In this document: positions 47,140 to 58,456 of the stretch, in pieces | Position numbering within the stretch: position 1 is the stretch's first letter | Layout: each line of letters begins with the position of its first letter | NCBI GenBank assembly: GCA_015501075.1 | Contig: JADNYJ010000208.1 | Coordinates: 1 to 63,539, forward strand | Origin: Gymnopilus junonius | Lineage: Eukaryota; Basidiomycota; Agaricomycetes; Agaricales; Galerinaceae | DNA: 63,539 nt | Reading direction: 5' to 3' | Translations under genes and position numbers: made by a program | The notes under the pieces: generated by a model | Database searches by the model: none | What the model saw: only the letters and a program-made list of their open reading frames with translations | Told to the model about the DNA's origin: nothing

Positions 47140-47960
47140 TTACTCCAGCTTTTTCGAGGCTCTGGATGTAAGGAATTTTCGTTCCCATTTCTTGTCGAAT
47201 TTCTGAGTTGTGCGAGGAGGCCACGGCACAAAATCCAATTCGCCCGGAGAAATACCAATTCTTGCAAAAAATTCTCCATCCACCAGCTGCTTCCAAGTTA
47301 CTGGACCAAGCGTTCGCCAGGCCTCCGCGTCTTCGTCGCTCAAGTACAATGTGCAATGCTTTTTCAATGACTCCCAGTGGGAGGTGACTACCTTCAGAAA
47401 ATATTGGAAGTCCTCACTAGGGTCGAATCCTTGCATAGCATCATCTACATTGCAATATAAAGCCTCGAGTTGAGGCCACAAAATGGTCCCAGGTGATGTT
47501 TTGACCCCCTCCACCATGACCGTAAATATGTCCTCTGAAGTGCAAACTGTCGAATCATTACTGATGTAAAGATTGGTGACATTTTCGGTAAGATGGGCTA
47601 GACGAGATGCGCAATAAGAATTGGTGGGGCAGTCGATTAAGGCAAGTGATCGCAAAGATGGGAAAGGTATTGAATCAGTGTTAGAAGGAAAAGCCGAACT
47701 ATCATCCATGATAGTCCGAACAATAATAAGCAGCTCTAATTTCGGGGCTTCTAAATATTTGAATAGTCTGAAAGAGAGAGTAAAAGACCCCGCGAATCTG
47801 AAGTTCCTAAGTTCTGGGGCGACGACGGGTTGTACGCCACAATCGGTGGACAAAATGGATCTCCTAACACAGACAGGTTTATCAACCGAGGTAGCATCAG
47901 GATATCTAGAAATGCACTGAAAGAGTACTGGGTTGCAGACTGTTGCGTTATTTGGAGGGT
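47140..47960 (-). pseudogene. C-terminal fragment of an F-box/LRR gene cut by a retrotransposon
   Basis: Minus-strand frames read FSAFLDILMLPRLINLSVLG, then LRNFRFAGSFTLSFRLFKYL, and on to a normal end. They are typical leucine-rich parts of agaric F-box proteins. A frame change lies near 47853. Upstream the homology stops exactly at the Ty3 LTR edge (47961), and no N-terminal F-box is found on the far side of the element at 56080. The gene is therefore broken by the insertion and has lost its 5' part. Confidence 0.7.
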
Positions 47961-48740
47961 TGTAAGGAAGACCATGAGCATGGGTACGTATCGAAGGTTA
48001 TTAACTCGGAACGGAGCACCGGATGCATAGAAGCGCCTTCGATAAGATAACAATGGCGCCCAACAATGGCTATATTTAGCTCGCCGAAAAGAAGACTTAT
48101 CCGTGCAACGAAATCAACCCGATGGCCCTCGCATCCTCCTGGCCCAATACCTTAAATGGTAAAACTTCAATTATCCGACGGTAAACGACCTTATGGACCG
48201 AGTTCCGACTGAAAATCGATCCGAAACGACCACAAAACATCATTCTGCAACCAAACTTCATTGGTCTCCAACATAAAATTTCTCTAGATTACTTTCTCCT
48301 CCCTCGTTTATGACTTATAAAATTTTATCCCTCTCCATTTAGCCTTTAAAATACGATCTTTCCATGCACTCTCCCATTGTTATTCGGTCCGACAAATTTT
48401 CACTTCGTTTATTTCAATTTTCCTTCTCCCTGGAAATCTTCGCTTATCTGCTACAGTATAAATACTAGACCTGTGTACTGTAGTTCCCCAGTGAATTTTA
48501 CGGCACAAATCTGCATAGAAGCGAAAGAACTGAGCACTAGAAATCACTCAAAACATCTCATTTTATCGAAATCTCTCTCCACCTCTTTCTTCAACTCTGT
48601 ACATCGGAATCCTTGTCTATTCCGAAGTTATACACTACTATACATCGTCTACATACGCCTACACACGTTTTTGGATCCTCAGACAAACGGAGTTTGTCCC
48701 GGAGTCCACCTATCGACTCACACGAACTCACATCATTTCA
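47961..48740 (+). repeat. 5' LTR
   Basis: Starts TGTAAGGAAGACC and ends CATCATTTCA. A TATA-like CAGTATAAATAC lies near 48456, so the transcript start is probably shortly downstream. It keeps CpG sites that are lost in the 3' LTR. Confidence 0.9.
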
Positions 48741-49009
48741 ACTGGAGCCCACCGCGAGGGTTCCAAAAGCTTGTTTAGGTTTTACCTTACCCATTCAATT
48801 CCGAAACCATACCCTTCTGTAAGGGAACCTCAAAGTTAACACCACGGATCTGGAATTCGGCCCGTTACCATACGCCGAAGACTCATACTTTGTTCCGCCA
48901 TCCGAAATATCTTCCTCCGAAGTATCAACACCACCGTCTGAAGAATCGTCACCAGACTTCTCAGACCCCGAATCTAGATCGCCACCACGACCCAGATTTA
49001 TTCCTGTAG

Positions 49010-50238
49010 ATGGTCACAAGTGGGAATGCCCGACCAAGGAGGAATCCAAGCACCAATATCAACTCGAACAATACACAAAACGCTCCTAATAATAGCAACA
49101 CTTCGAACATGTCAAGCGCTTCGAATCCGACAGCCGCTATTAGATCGGGCATGCCTAATGTCCACCACCCTTCAGCTCCGAAATTCGATGGCAAGGCTAT
49201 TTCCCTTGCTAGTTACCTGGATGAGGTCGAGCAATTAGCACAATCTCACAATTTAACAATTCAGCAAACTATACAATGGGCCATCAGGTATCTCTCGCCG
49301 AAGAACAGCAACTATGGAAGGTGTTACCTTCTTCGAAAGGAAGCGATTGGACCGCGTTCAAGACCGAGCTATTCAAATGTTACCCAGGAGCAAATGAAGA
49401 TCGCCGATACACTATTGCGAATCTCGAATCGCTTGTCGAACACCAAGCTGAATTTAAGATTACAACAGCGGAACAATTTGGAATTTATTATAGATCATTC
49501 TACGTAATGGGAATTTACCTCAAGGACGCCGGCAAAAATTAATGATCGAGAAATAAGCCGTTTCTTCATGCAAGGCCTGCATGCTTCATTCAGAAAGCAA
49601 GTACGCGATCAACTCTATGCGGAAAACCCAAGGCACCATACCGATGATCCATTCAAGCTTGAGGAAATACAGACCGCGGCCCTATTTATTTTATCTTGCA
49701 ACTACGGAGGCACTGATCCTCCTTCCTTATTTTCTGCATCACCAGCAGCAGAACCGACTATTAAGAAAGAGCATTACGACTTCTCCAGCTATCAGCCACA
49801 GAGTACAACAGCTTTAATGTGAATGGACTGGTTGAAGAAATTATGAAGCGAGTGGAGACACTTATGCAGCAAAAGGTCGCCCCAGCCGAAAACCCAAATA
49901 GATATACAAGCGGATATAGCCAGAAGAGCTGTGCCTTCTGCTCAAGTCAAGGTCATTACGTTCCAGAATGCAAGATAGCCGAAGAATATTTACAGAAAGG
50001 ATTGTGCAAAAGGAACGCCGAGAACTTTATTATGCTTCCGAATGGCAGCCGTATCACGGCTCGAACTTTACCGGGGAAAAAATATTCAGAACGAATCGAT
50101 TACTGGCACAAAACTAACATGTCCAAGGTCCATCTATTTCCACTAATTTACTTGGAGCGAATATTACTCCAGTCGAGTGGAAAATCCAGAACCAACTCCG
50201 GTGACCACAAATATACTCAAAATGGTCGAAGAAGATGA
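49010..50238 (+). pseudogene. Ty3 gag (frameshifted)
   Basis: The capsid-like part begins PKFDGKAISLASYLDEVEQL and continues in a second frame as SSKGSDWTAFKTELFKCYPG after a frame change near 49290. Further frame changes occur near 49540 and 49818. A zinc knuckle of form CX2CX4HX4C (CAFCSSQGHYVPEC) lies near 49930, as expected for nucleocapsid. An upstream open stretch from about 48845 (acidic, Ser/Pro-rich) may be the N-terminus. Confidence 0.8.
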
Positions 50239-50981
50239 GGAAATTGCCATTGCAACGATCAGAGAAGTCGAAGAACTAGAAGTTATGGAAGCGCTTATAT
50301 CCTCAACCCAGAAGAAAGTCGACGAGACCCGCAAGAAGATGGGCGCTAAGCCCTCTAATGGACCAACTACTCGAAGCATGGCCAAGAACTCAAGCACTAT
50401 AGAGTCAGCAAAATTTAGCGATACAGGAACAATCCAAGGAGGCAGAGAAGAATCCAAACTCGAGTAATTCACCACCCAATTCGATACATGACACCTATTG
50501 AAGATTCTAAAATTGCTAAGAAGCTTGCAGATCGGGCGCTTGACGCGTCCTTCAACATTACAAGCAAGGAGCTTCTCTCAGTCGCACCAGATGTCCGAAA
50601 AATCGTCAAAGAACTAGTTACACCAGAAAGTATCGACTACAATGTCATGGCCTTGGAAGAAGCTCAAGAAAAATTGTGGATTCGCTTATGTCGACCTTGC
50701 CAGATCGAAAGGACGAAATCATTGTGGCAATCATACTGAGGAATGCGCGCTATTGATGTGCTGCTCGATGGGCGAGTTCTCGTTGAAGGAGTACTCGATG
50801 AAGGTTCACAAATCATCGCACTTCACAAAAATAAATGGGGCAGAACTTGGCCTACCTCTTCGCTCCGGACCACCAAATGACCCTGGAATCGGCTAACAAT
50901 ACAAAGAATCAAAACCGTCGGACTCCTGCATAATCTTAAGGTAATTATTGGTGACTATGATTCTATTTACAGGTACAGGTC

Positions 50982-51167
50982 GTGGAGGACGCACCCTATG
51001 AAATGTTACTCGGGCTACCTTTCAAAACTCTAACAGAAATGGATTCGAAGTATTATCGGGATGGGAACTCTTTTATAACCTTGGAAGATCCTAATACGAA
51101 AGCAATGATTACTATTCCGACTCGGCCTCGTAAACGAGTAACTCAGGCTAAGGGAACGGATTTTTAG
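50982..51167 (+). pseudogene. Ty3 protease remnant
   Basis: YEMLLGLPFKTLTEM followed by LEDPNTKAMITIPTRPRKR is the end of the retropepsin-like domain in this family. The active-site region upstream is scrambled over several short frames. Confidence 0.65.
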
Positions 51168-51543
51168 GTGTCGATGATTCATTAACAATCGGAGGAGACG
51201 CAAGTAGTCTCCCAACCACACAATGTACTTCCTCTCAATTAAACCAATCAAACTCTTTTGACCACTATACCACACATGATAAATCTAAAACCGAAACCCC
51301 GGCAAATATCGAAGCATTAGCATATAAGAAGTCGAAAATCGAGTCAAACCAGTCGCAACTACCCTACCAGAGAAATTTAGAATCGTCCGTAGGATCCCAA
51401 ACGACCATTAGAAGACCTACCATACTACCAGAACACCCACCCGCATTTACACCAGGAAATCGATATACTCTAGAATGAAAGGAAGCAATGCAAGTCAATA
51501 AAGATAAATTCCTCAAAGTGGATGAAGAAGCATTGGTCCATGG

Positions 51544-52983
51544 ATGATTAAAGCACACGAAGATGCATTCGCATGGACAGAAGAAGAGAAAGGAATTTTC
51601 AAGGATGAATATTTCGACCCAGTAGTCATTCCGACAATAGAACACATACCGTGGGTACAACAAAGTATCCCAATACCTCCAGGAAAATTCGCACAATTTG
51701 TGGAAGTCATTAAAGCAAAGATTGCATCAGGTGTCTATGAACCGTCCAACTCATCGTATCGATCGAGAATTTTCTGCGTCGTGAAAAAGGATGGAAAGTC
51801 GCTACGAATAGTGCATGATTTGCAGGAGCTAAACGCTGTAACCATTAAAGATAGCGCCGTCCCGCCAATAATTGAACAATATGCGGAATCGTTTGGCGGA
51901 CATGGTTGTTATGCTATCTTCGACCTTCTGGTCGGATTTGACCAGAGAAAATTAGCGATTGAGTCTAGAGACTTAACCACCTTTCAGACACCTTTAGGAA
52001 CTTACAGACTAACCTCAATTCCGATGGGATATACCAACTCAATGCAAATCTTTCATGGCGATACTACTTTCCTTCTCCAAGAAGAAATACCACATGTCAC
52101 TATTCCATTTGTTGATGACATTCCTGTTAAAGGACCAACTACACGCTATCAATTGGAAGATGGGAGTTATGAAACAATTCCTGGAAATCCAGGGATTCGA
52201 AAATTCATATGGGAACACTTACAGAATGTTAACCGCGTTATCCAATGCATCAAGCATGCAGGAGGAACCTTTTCGGCAGCAAAATCAGCACTCTGTATTG
52301 ATGAAGCGATAATAGTCGGACATAAATGTACCTTCGAAGGCCGAGTCCCAGAAGAAAATCGAGTCCAGAAAATCCTTGACTGGCCAGTACCAAAGGATCT
52401 AACTGATGTTAGAGGTTTTCTAGGAACATTGGGAACGATCCGCATCTTCATAAAGAATTTTGCTATGCATGCAAAACCCCTGGTAGATCTCACACGCAAG
52501 AATGTCGAATTCGAATTCGGAACGGACCAGCTTCTGTCAATGGAGAAATTAAAAATGTTCGCTAAAGAATGCCCAGCAATTAGAGCAATTGACTACACCT
52601 CCCCAAATGAAGTTATTCTGGCTGTTGACTCCTCATGGATGGCAGTTGGATTTTGGCTATCTCAAATGGGAGACGATGGACGCCGTTATCCATCTAGATA
52701 TGGTTCAATAACCTGGAACGAATGAGAACAAAGATACTCACAAGCAAAGGTCGAGCTATATGGCTTATTTTGAGCACTTCGAGCATTCAAAGTCTTTATA
52801 ATTGGCGTAGAAAATTTGACAGTCAAAGTCGATGCTAAATATATCAAGGGAATGATAAATAACCCCGATATACAGCCAAGTGCCGCTATGAATCGTTGGA
52901 TCACGGGTATTCTATTATTTGACTTCAAACTTCGTCACATACCTGGAAAAGACCACACACCTGCAGATGGATTGTCCCACTGA
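51544..52983 (+). pseudogene. Ty3 reverse transcriptase and RNase H
   Basis: RT blocks are easily read: SRIFCVVKKDGKSLRIVHDL, YAIFDLLVGFDQRKLA, TPLGTYRLTSIPMGYTNS and the catalytic FVDDIPVKG. RNase H follows (VILAVDSSWMAVGFWLSQ). In-frame TGA codons at 52723, 52771 and 52981 interrupt the RNase H part, at places where related elements have Arg (NE-R-E, LF-R-AL, LS-R-R). The coding sense is otherwise continuous. Confidence 0.85.
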
Positions 52984-53097
52984 CCTAAAGCACCTGAAGA
53001 CCCCGAAGAACCTGATGACCATGATGATTGGATTGATGAATCTTATTCATTTGCGATTGAAGTCCTAAACTGGATCACACCTATAAAATTTAAATTA

Positions 53098-54635
53098 GTG
53101 CCCAAAAGTACACCAAGACTACCATATCAAATCAACCCCAAACGAAGTCCTCACCATAACTCAAAATCGCAGTACATCTCTCCATCTACATTCCTCAGCA
53201 GTTTCGTCACTGAAGAAATAGCAATTCCACGAAATGAGAAGGCCCAAGCTAAAGATCGGCAGCTTGAAGACGTAATTAAATTCCTCCGAAGCCCCGAGGA
53301 ACAATTAAACCTACCGGACCGAGAATTCAAATGGTTTATTCGATATGCAACCCAATTCTTTATTTCCAATGATCAGTTATGGAAGAAGGACTCACATGGG
53401 AAACACAAACTGGTTATTCCAGAACCGAAACGACTAAGGTTAATTATTCAAGCTCATGATGAACTAGGCCACAAAGGAATATATACTGTCCGTATTCGAC
53501 TCCTCGAACGATTCTGGTGGCCATATCTCGAAGACGATGTCAAATGGTACATCAAGACCTGTCACGAATGCCAAATTCGCCTTCGCACCAAGATCCTTAT
53601 TCCACCTGGTACCATCACCAGGGACTATTCAGAAAAGTGTATATCGACACCATGCTCATGCCGAAAGCTAGAGGTTATCGTTATATTATCCATGCACGAT
53701 GCTCGCTTACCGCCTACCCTGAATGGTCAATGGTCAAGAATGAGAATTACAAGGCCATATCAAGCTTCATATACCAAATCCTTTGCAGATGGGGCGCAAT
53801 CGAGGAAATAGTGACAGACAACGCACCTCAATACATCCAAGCAGCAGAATATCTCGTCGAAAAATACCATATCCATTATATCAGGATTTCGCCTTACAAC
53901 TCTAGGGCCCAAGGACCGATTGAACGTCGGCATTTCGATGTCCGGGAAGCATTAATTAAGACAGCTGAAGGCGATGAAACTAAATGGCCGGACTATGCCC
54001 CAGCAGTATTCTGGGCAGAGCGTGTCACTATTAACAAGTCAACTGGGTACTCACCATATTATTTAGCACACGGAGTGGAGCCATTGTTACCCTTCGACCT
54101 AGCAGAAGCAACTTACCTTGCACCAGACCTTGACAAGATGTTACCAATGGAAGATCTTATTGCGGCATGCCTAAAATGCTACATAAGTGCCCAAAAGATT
54201 TATTATGTCAAGGAGCAAGTCCTCAAGTCTCGATGGCAGGCAATTCGACAGCTAGAGAAGAACCAATCAAATAAAATTATTGACTATGACTTCAAGCCTG
54301 GCTCATTAGTACTCATCAGAAATTCACGATTTGACAAAACACTCAGCAAAACCAAGCCGAGATATCTAGGACCCATGGTAGTAATTCGACGCACCAAGGG
54401 AGGATCATACATCCTCGGTGAATTAGATGGATCAATTTCGAAACTTAGATTCGCTGCCTTCCGCCTTCTTCCCTATTCCCCACGCGATATTCGAGCTATT
54501 CCAGTCACAAAACTCAGCGATGAAGACCTCGAAGAAATCACACATGAAACTGGCAATCCTTTTGACCTTCCGAAGCAGACATCGACCCTGAAGAACTATA
54601 ATGCACGTCGTCACTCCGAAATCATCCCTGTTTAA
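53098..54635 (+). pseudogene. Ty3 integrase (one frameshift)
   Basis: The HHCC zinc-binding part reads HDELGHKGIYTVRIRLLERF and later CHECQIRL. The core keeps Asp in KVYIDTM, Asp in IVTDNAPQY and Glu in GPIERRH, the DDE triad. The C-terminal part has a chromodomain-less tail ending HSEIIPV. A frame change near 53630 separates the zinc finger (first frame) from the core (frame starting at 53517). Confidence 0.85.
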
Positions 54636-54724
54636 AGAACAAGTAATTTATGGCTTGCAAATATTTCCTTAACCCTCAATTCCCCACAGCAATTTCCTGC
54701 TCCTCCTCTTCTCATCGTCATCAT

Positions 54725-55231
54725 CTAATATGCAAATCGGATTATTGATGTTCCCCGGACTGTCACATCATCAAGATCCTCTCCATATCCCGCTGCTCGA
54801 AAATACCAGGTCTCGAACCGAAGACGTAGGCGCTGAGTTTCCGACAAAAGAAAATAGGTGAACATCACTCCTCCTTCGCTCTTTTGATTAAACCCGGCCG
54901 CAAACCCACGACCAACCGCATCCATAATCAATAAGGCGGTCTCATCCGAAATCCTTGCCTCAACACTATGTGCCATGCAACTATCCCGAATGACTTGAAT
55001 CTCGTGCTAGGATTCATTTCAACAAAAAAAAAATGCTTGGCGCAAATAGAACAAACTCACCAATTCATGCATGAAATTTTCGAATCTCAAACCAAAGGAT
55101 TCCTGTGCAATAGGCGAAGATAAAACGCGTAAAGCAGATGCCAATACACAGGCACGTCTGCTCGCAAAGGCTTCATAAATGCGTCCTGCGTAGCAGAAAT
55201 AGGTGTTTGTCAAAATGGAAAGGACCGGCAT
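54725..55231 (-). CDS. Antisense spliced ORF between integrase and 3' LTR
   Basis: Two minus-strand exons, 55231-55061 and 55006-54725, joined by a 54-nt intron (donor GTGAGT, acceptor CCTAG), give 150 aa without a stop. It starts at an ATG (MPVLSILTNTYFCYAGRIYE), passes the splice as FENFMHEL/HEIQVIRDS, and ends GTSIIRFAY. No family is recognised; the part after the splice is mixed alpha/beta in feel (EARISDETALLIMDAVGRGF). It is open although the sense polyprotein is broken in many places. Antisense extra ORFs at this very position are known in some plant Ty3 elements. For a fungal element I do not recall one, so novelty is open. It might also be a captured host fragment or a non-coding antisense coincidence. 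Confidence 0.6.
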
Positions 55232-55301
55232 GGCTACTCAAGTTTAGAAGTTGATGAAATTGTCGTTGACATGGAAGTCAACATTTATAGTCCCCGGGAG
55301 G

Positions 55302-56079
55302 TGTAAGGAAGACCATGAGCATGGGTACGTATCGAAGGTTATTAACTTGGAATGGAGCACCGGATGCATAGAAGCGCCTTCGATAAGATAACAATGGCAC
55401 CCAACAATGGCTATATTTAGCTCGCCGAAAAGAAGACTTATCCGTGCAATGAAATCAACCCGATGGCCCTCGCATCCTCCTGGCCCAATACCTTAAATGG
55501 TAAAACTTCAATTATCCGACGGTAAACGACCTTATGGACGAGTTCCGACTGCAAATCGATCCGAAACAACCACAAAACATCATTCTGCAACCAAACTCAT
55601 TGGTCTCCAACATAAAATTTCTCTAGATTACTTTCTCCTCCCTCGTTTATGACTTATAAAATTTTATCCCTCTCCATTTAGCCTTTAAAATACGATCTCT
55701 CCATGCACTCTCCCATTGTTATTCGGTCCGACAAATTTTCACTTCGTTTATTTCAATTTTCCTTCTCCCTGGAAATCTTCGCTTATCTGCTACAGTATAA
55801 ATACTAGACCTGTGTACTGTAGTTCCCCAGTGAATTTTACTGCACAAATCTGCATAGAAGCGAAAGAACTGAGCACTAGAAATCACTCAAAACATCTCAT
55901 TTTATCGAAATCTCTCTCCACCTCTTTCTTCAACTCTTATATTCGGAATCCTTGTCTATTCCGAAGTTATACACTACTATACATCGTCTACATATGCCTA
56001 CACACGTTTTTGGATCCTCAGACAAATGGAGTTTGTCCCGGAGTCCATCTATCGACTCACACAAACTCACATCATTTCA
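55302..56079 (+). repeat. 3' LTR
   Basis: Direct repeat of 47961-48740. At least eight of its differences are CpG in the 5' LTR against TpG or CpA here. It is preceded by a short purine run (GGGAGG) as a weak polypurine tract. Confidence 0.9.
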
Positions 56080-57275
56080 TCGAACACTTGAGTGATGCTG
56101 ACAGCAAAGAACTGGATTGGGGGTTGGGATACCCAGGATGGATCAGATATGGAAATGACTAAAAGTGACTGATGAGAGCAGGGGTGAAACAGCACCATGA
56201 AGGTTGGGTCCTGATGTGAACTAGTGGATGGAGGAAGGCTGTTGCATCCCCATTCCAAATAGTGGCAGCAACCTACTTGACCATATGAAATTCTTGGCCA
56301 TGGACACTGGTGCCACCATCCATCAAATGCACCATCATCATCATCAGTAAAACTTGTCCACTGTGGCATGGGCCACCACTCAATGCCATGCTGGGTTTAA
56401 ACATCATTAGTGACCTCAAATCTGGCTCACTACATGCACAAGCCTGGATTTGATAAATTATTGCTCAGGAAAGTGTCTCTTTTGGCAGTGACATTAGTTT
56501 ATATAGCCTGATTGGTTGACTCATTTCCTAGAGTTGTTGTCAATCTAGTCGAGAAAATATGCTGGATTGAGTGCTTGACATCCCTTCATCCAAACTTGAC
56601 AATCTCCCAGCCAGACAGAACATTCAAGATTGAGGTATGTTCTGTATGCTTTTCTCTGGCTATGTAGGCACCATAGCCGATGCTTGTACCAGCACTTAGG
56701 TTATGAGTATTTTTAATGACTTGACATTGATGCTTGCAGTCCTAGTAATGCTTCTTGTCCAATGCTATTATGCACATCGCATCAGCATTGTCACTGGATC
56801 CAAAAAAGTCACCATTCTCATTGTAACAGTTGGGTTTCTTTCTACCCCTTTGTGAGTTGAGCACATCAGCATTGGGGACATTCACAGTAGCCCAACTTGG
56901 GCTCAACTTGGTCCTAACTTGGGTCTCAACTTGATCCCAATTTGCTTCTGAGTTGGCACCCAAGTTGGCAACTTTACTGTGAAACACCAGAGGGTATTTT
57001 TAACTATGTAGTGAGAAGTTGATATATGCTGCTGTATTCCCACTCATACACCACATCCAAATGCGATGCTTCTTTCTTCCCTCCCCTTACATCCTCTCTG
57101 CCAAATGGTATCCAGACCACCTCCCATCGCTCTTCCTGGCAAAACTCAGTGCCTCAATGATGGCAAATAGTATCCAAGATCAATCAATGTGAGTCATGTC
57201 AAAAATTTGCAGCCATATATCAGTACTGAGACAAGGGCTACCATTTTTTTCCCCACTTTCTTCCTCACTGCCAAT
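56080..57275. other. Transposon-derived sequence without an identifiable gene
   Basis: Very few CpG dinucleotides. At 56880-56975 the words AACTTGG and CCAAGTT recur five or six times in both orientations (CCCAACTTGGGCTCAACTTG), a simple or foldback repeat. No transposase motif is recognised. Confidence 0.45.
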
Positions 57276-58456
57276 ATGCCTGCCCTTACTGAGCATCAAG
57301 CACTTATCAAGGCCATCCTTCTTGCCACCCAGGAAGAGTTGGAACTCTATTTTGACAGCTTGGAGAAGGACAATGACTTCATGGATTTTCCATCAGACAC
57401 CAAATCATCCAGCAGTGATGCAAGTAGCAGCTTGACATCCTCCACATCTTCCACCTCTTCTACATTGTCTACTTCATCCTCCTCCTCCTCCAATTCCAAC
57501 ATGGAGGCCATTGACAGTGATCCAGCACTCATGGAAGTCTCTGATGGTGATGACTCTTCTGACAAAGAACATGCCATCTGTTTGCAGAATGTCATGACAT
57601 ACAATGAGCTCTTGGACATGATTCTTGCTTCCCACCTTCTCAACCCTTCTAGCCCAGTTCCTAAATGCTCCCAGCTCTACCTTGTCCTTGTCAAGTACAG
57701 GTCCAACAAACCACACCACTTCTGCCACAATCTATGTGTATCACCTTCAACCTTTGATGAACTCCTCAAATGCATTCAGGATCATCCAATCTTTGTGAAC
57801 CAATCCAACTGCCAGCAGTTCCTGGTTGACATACAGCTTGCATCATTTTGGCCATGAGGGCAATGCTGCATCAGTTGAAGTGATGGCACAGTGGGCTGGG
57901 GTCAGTCCTGGCCTAGTCATGAAGGCTACCCAGCATGTAATCATCATGTCCCTGTCTCTTCATGATACTGTCATATGTTGGCTGAGCAAGGAGGAAATAG
58001 AAGAAGCTTGGCAATGGGTGGAAAAGATGTCATGTCCTGCATAGCATAATGGCTACTGTATGGTTGATGGCATGCTGGTTCCCTTATTTGAGAAGCCAGG
58101 TCATCATGGTGAAGCATATTTTCGATTGGAAGAGCAACTATTCATTGAATGTGCAGGTATGTCTTTTTATTTATATTTTATTCACAAAATTAACTGATGG
58201 CCAAGACATATAGCTCATTATGTTACCAAATCTACATGTCATCAACTATGTTGTAGGGTACTGTGGTAGTGCTCATGATGCTACAGTGTTTTGTGACTGC
58301 CATATTCATGGTAAATGGATGAATTGGATCAGGTCTACGGATTTGCCCCTTTCCCCTGGTATTTTTGTGGCAAACCATGATATAAAAGGCCATATATGGT
58401 TAATTATATGGTTCATATATGTATACTATACAGTTGGAGCCTTACCACATAGGTGA
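57276..58456 (+). pseudogene. PIF/Harbinger-type transposase relic
   Basis: From ATG 57276 the frame has a long Ser/Thr tract, then TYNELLDMILASHLLNPSSP and SPSTFDELLKCIQDHPIF. After a frame change near 57840 it continues HHFGHEGNAASVEVMAQWAG, SLHDTVICW, MVDGMLVPLFEKPGHHGEAY (first Asp of the DDE domain), and, past a short intron-like gap, INYVVGYCGSAHDATVF (second Asp). A stop interrupts near 58042. The segment with the final Glu is missing where copia-like sequence begins at about 58450. The motifs are those of agaricomycete Harbinger nucleases (DDE_Tnp_4). It is dead. Confidence 0.85.

Larger units (their letters stand above)
47961..56079 (+). mobile_element. Ty3/gypsy LTR retrotransposon, nearly complete but inactivated
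   Basis: Direct LTRs of 780 and 778 bp differ at about 15-20 positions and bound a 6.56 kb interior. Domain order is gag, protease, reverse transcriptase, RNase H, integrase, which defines Ty3/gypsy. LTRs start TGTAAGG and end TTTCA. A possible primer-binding site, TGGAGCCCACCGCGAGG, begins at 48743. The bases flanking the two LTRs (AGGGT and TCGAA) do not match, so a target-site duplication is absent. Several stops and frame changes prevent a full polyprotein. Confidence 0.92.

Noticed and set aside
47751..48053. Separate minus-strand gene of 100 aa
   Set aside because: It spans the border of the retrotransposon LTR and the F-box fragment, so it is a chimera of the two.
55716..56162. 148-aa ORF in the 3' LTR (and its twin at 48377-48778)
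   Set aside because: It lies inside the LTR, is present in both copies and shows no protein-like motif; treated as chance.
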